Positions 61,189 to 64,000 of a stretch of 64,000 bases of DNA are shown here, one piece after another (positions within the stretch are counted from its first letter, which is position 1; every line of letters begins with the position of its first letter). The notes beneath the pieces were generated by a model that ran no database searches, was not told where the DNA came from, and was given only the letters and a program-made list of their open reading frames with translations. Position numbers and translations under genes: made by a program. This DNA is from Motacilla alba alba (taxonomy: Eukaryota; Chordata; Aves; Passeriformes; Motacillidae). The stretch is from contig NC_052018.1 of NCBI RefSeq assembly GCF_015832195.1, forward strand, positions 37,391,052 to 37,455,051, read 5' to 3'.

Positions 61189-63042
61189 GTAAGGTTTATA
61201 AACAAGATGGAAAACAGGAATGGAAAGTAGATGTACAGCAAAGAAGGAAATGTGTTTTAGATCAGATCAGAAATAGATGGAGAGTCATTATTCACTACAG
61301 GATCCATTTCAAAGCTGTACAGTAAAGTTAGGGCACCCTACTCATGAGTTCATGATGGATGATGAACAGCATGGTCTTTACAGACTGGCGCTGTGAAATC
61401 TGAGGCTTGGCACAGCCGCAGAGGAAGCAGGAGGGCTGCAGGCATGTGTAGGAACAAGTCTGGAGACCCAGTAGATTGATTAGAGTTGTCAGAGTTCCCA
61501 TCACAGCTCTTTCTTTAATGCATGCTGAGCCTGATGCAGGTTGACTGATAACACACATCACTTCTTCCCATGTCTTATCAGACCTAGAGTTAATGCTGGG
61601 CAGAGGGGTAGCTGGCACAGTGAATGTATAGGTTCACTGTACACAAAATAATCCCACTACTCTGCAATTTTCACCTATCAGCAATCCAGACTTGTTTTTG
61701 ATGTGAGAAATTCCAGCTGCATTTTGAGAGATGACAAGACTTTTCAGAAGAGGAAAGGCAGGATTCTCACAGTAGGCTGGCTAGAAATGGAAATTCCTGC
61801 CTCCCATCTGGTGCCCTTTGTTACAGATTTGCTCTGCTGCCTGGAGAGAGACCAGAGCATTCCACAGTGTGAGGAAGGCCAACAGAAGAGGCACCACTGA
61901 TTTAATAGGAGGAAAGTCTTACATTCTCCATTTTAGAAGAATCCTGGTCAGTCTGAAGCTCCCATCAGGTATTCTTCTCCCTACAACACAGATGTATGTG
62001 TACTTCTCCTGAAGCAAAATGTCTATGGGGAGAATTGCAGTAGCCTCAAGGTCTGATTTGCCAGTGAGGAAGAGAAAATAGCAAGGGAAAAGGATGATGT
62101 TCAGGAAAAAAACAGAAGCTGGCGAGTTAATGGAAGCAGTTTAAAATTAAGAATATATCATCATGGTCCAAACAGTCAATGGCAAGTGCTCGCTGGGAGC
62201 TAGGACCTTCTAAGCAAAGAAGCAAATGTTACAATTCTAACTTGCAAAGCAATTAATATTTTAGACAGAACATGAAGGACTATTTTTATTTTCTAGTGCC
62301 ATCATCAGATCTCCATGTTCTTTCCAGCCAAGCACACTCCATTTGTGTAGTTCTAGAAACTACTTTCATTGCTTTTGCACTATAGATAAAAAGTAAGCAC
62401 TTTGACTGATCTGCAATTAGATGTTCCCCTTACACAACTCAGCACAGAGACAACGATGAATGCAGCTCTGATGTTGATGCCAGATAAGAAGGCTTATCAA
62501 AAGGGGAGTGCCAAAGTGACAGAAGGGTAAACTTTCCATCTTTTTTTGTAGGATACACAAGGGTAAAACCTCCCTTTTTCCTTGTAAGATGTTCCCTAGT
62601 GATGAATAAAGCTGAAATCTGGTGTAAATCAGAGTGTGCTTAATCAAAGAGCTTAAATGACTTGCAGAATTTGAGCATTTTCTGCTCTAAGCTCAAGTAT
62701 GCATCTATATTTAAATTTTCTTGTGTGTAAAAATTTGTAGCGTAAGTAGTCCCTCAAGTTTCATTGTACTATTTGACAATCATATAAAAACTTTTAATGC
62801 TAGCACTATGAGTTTGGATGTTACTTTATTTACTGTTTTGTGTCTATTTATTGTGTCTAAGGAGTTCAGACACTCATCTGTCAACTGGTGTATTTCCCCG
62901 GTTACACAAGGTGGGGCTGGTTTATTAATTTCAAGACGTGTTTTCTGTGTGCTGAAATCCTAAAGAAAGAGTTGAAATGTGACTTAGAGCCAGAGCAAGA
63001 GCTGGACTTCCTGGGTAAAGAGTTTGTTGGACTTGTACTCTT
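61189..63042. other. Unique noncoding DNA
   Basis: No repeat or supported coding frame. Minus-strand 61328-61618 and plus-strand 61703-62012 frames have no recognisable motif. Confidence 0.5.
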
Positions 63043-63091
63043 GGGAAGTAGAAGGAAGGAAGCGGGAAGGAAGGAATTCTTGAAGAAGGAA
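63043..63091. promoter_or_regulatory. Cluster of seven GGAA cores
   Basis: GGAA, the core of ETS-family binding sites, occurs seven times at 63043, 63054, 63058, 63065, 63069, 63073 and 63088, all on the plus strand. This may be a degenerate purine microsatellite or an ETS-bound element. Only the motif count is seen. Confidence 0.35.
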
Positions 63092-64000
63092 AGCGCCTGC
63101 TTTTAATTGCTTTTTTTGAGTTAGGCTTGGCTTTCTGTTTCCCTATTGTAAGTAAACAAAACAGATTCTGGTGCAGAGCTGATCTGTGCTTCTAATTTCT
63201 TAAACAAATGGAAACAAATTTGGAAACCACAACCCTTCCCATCTTCACCAACACAAGTACGTTAACAAATGTGTTTCTTTAAATCTAAAACCTTAATGCT
63301 TCCCTTGGTGCTGAACATCCTACGTGCTGAGAAGTGACAGCGACAGGGCTGAAAAAAACACCTGGCCTCCAAGTCTCCCTCTCCGTGGGCACAACTTTAC
63401 ATCCCCAAACATTTCAAGCGTCTTCATGTTCCAGTTTCAGCAGGTTACACCCAGGTTGAGTTCAGTGTTTGAGTGAAATTCACCTTTTGCGAAACCTCCT
63501 TGAAAGGTTAGATCTGTGTTCATCAGAAATTGGATTTCACAGCCTGTCACAGAAGTGATCATTCTTTGCTGAGGCTTGTGTTGACTGAAAATCTTCCACC
63601 CTTTTCTCAGCAATACAGCACGGTAAATTTTGCATTATTGTCATCCCATCCTTTTCCTCACCCTTATAGCAACAGCCAGTTAACTGAGGACTTTTTCATT
63701 TCAGACTCCTATTTATTTCTGAAAGAAATGGATGTTATTTAAAATTCCATTCCACCCACGATGTGAAACTAATAGACCTGCTTAATTATGGGAAAGCTAT
63801 ATGTATGGGTATTAAGGAAAAAACCCTGAGAAAATGTTTTTTAAATGTTGATTGCTAATGAGATTTAATGATACCAAACAGAGTGTGCTGCTCTAAGAAT
63901 TTCAGCATGATAAATGCCTTTAAATTCTACTGAAAGAAACACCAAAATAAGTTACAGTGCCACTTAGTAAGACACCCTTGAGTGAAAGTAATAGGCACGA
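63092..64000. other. Unique noncoding DNA
   Basis: No repeat or gene is recognised to the window end. AT-rich, with TAAT cores in 63840-63870. Confidence 0.5.

Noticed and set aside
1..64000. tRNA, rRNA, CRISPR, operons or phage-like modules
   Set aside because: No tRNA T-arm with matching acceptor stem, no rRNA blocks, no regularly spaced repeats; the repeats and codon structure are those of a bird genome.

Overview
This window is vertebrate, most likely bird, nuclear DNA. It is an AT-rich intergenic or large-intron stretch, not a gene-dense locus. The bird call rests on its interspersed repeats. At least seven fragments belong to CR1-type LINEs, most of them short 3' pieces, and three forward copies end in the ATTCTGTG-type terminal repeat typical of avian CR1. 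There is also one solo LTR whose layout matches a widespread avian ERV-type LTR as I remember it. I see no long coding region, rRNA, tRNA, CRISPR array or operon-like packing. The longest ATG-type open frames are 161 codons, and none belongs to a protein family I can recognise except a decayed CR1 reverse transcriptase.

Layout. 1-11.9 kb is mostly unique AT-rich DNA with a (TA)15 repeat, two conserved-element-like blocks and two adjacent protein-like open stretches (6649-7161). 11.9-15 kb holds a reverse CR1, a block rich in homeodomain-type motifs and a forward CR1. At 15.9 kb is a 50-bp candidate exon. At 22.1 kb lies another CR1 and at 23.8 kb an approximately 99-bp tandem duplication of a polypyrimidine tract. 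28.9-29.9 kb holds a protein-like open frame running into the solo LTR, which is itself split by a CR1 3' end. 31.5 kb and 37.6 kb hold two more CR1 remnants, the second very old. 39.25 kb holds a 166-bp candidate exon. 41.5-42.2 kb is an ORF-rich, less AT-rich island, and 43.1-43.35 kb has a minus-strand protein-like open frame. 51-52 kb is the longest CR1 copy, reverse, with reverse-transcriptase remnants. 54.7 kb has two adjacent inverted repeats. 56.1 kb and 61.1 kb carry further candidate exons, and 58.5 kb a (TA)19 repeat.

How the parts relate. If the window lies in a gene, the best lead is a plus-strand chain of three candidate exons at 15935-15984, 39250-39415 and 61098-61188. Each has usable splice signals and only one open frame, and the three phases agree in order. 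That would be a coding piece of about 102 residues with introns of about 23 and 22 kb. Chance splice-like decoys are common in 64 kb, so this is inference. Everything else is repeat decay, short tandem duplications and putative regulatory DNA. I found no convincing new biological system; the nested LTR/CR1 locus, the exon chain and the set of short tandem duplications most deserve a check.
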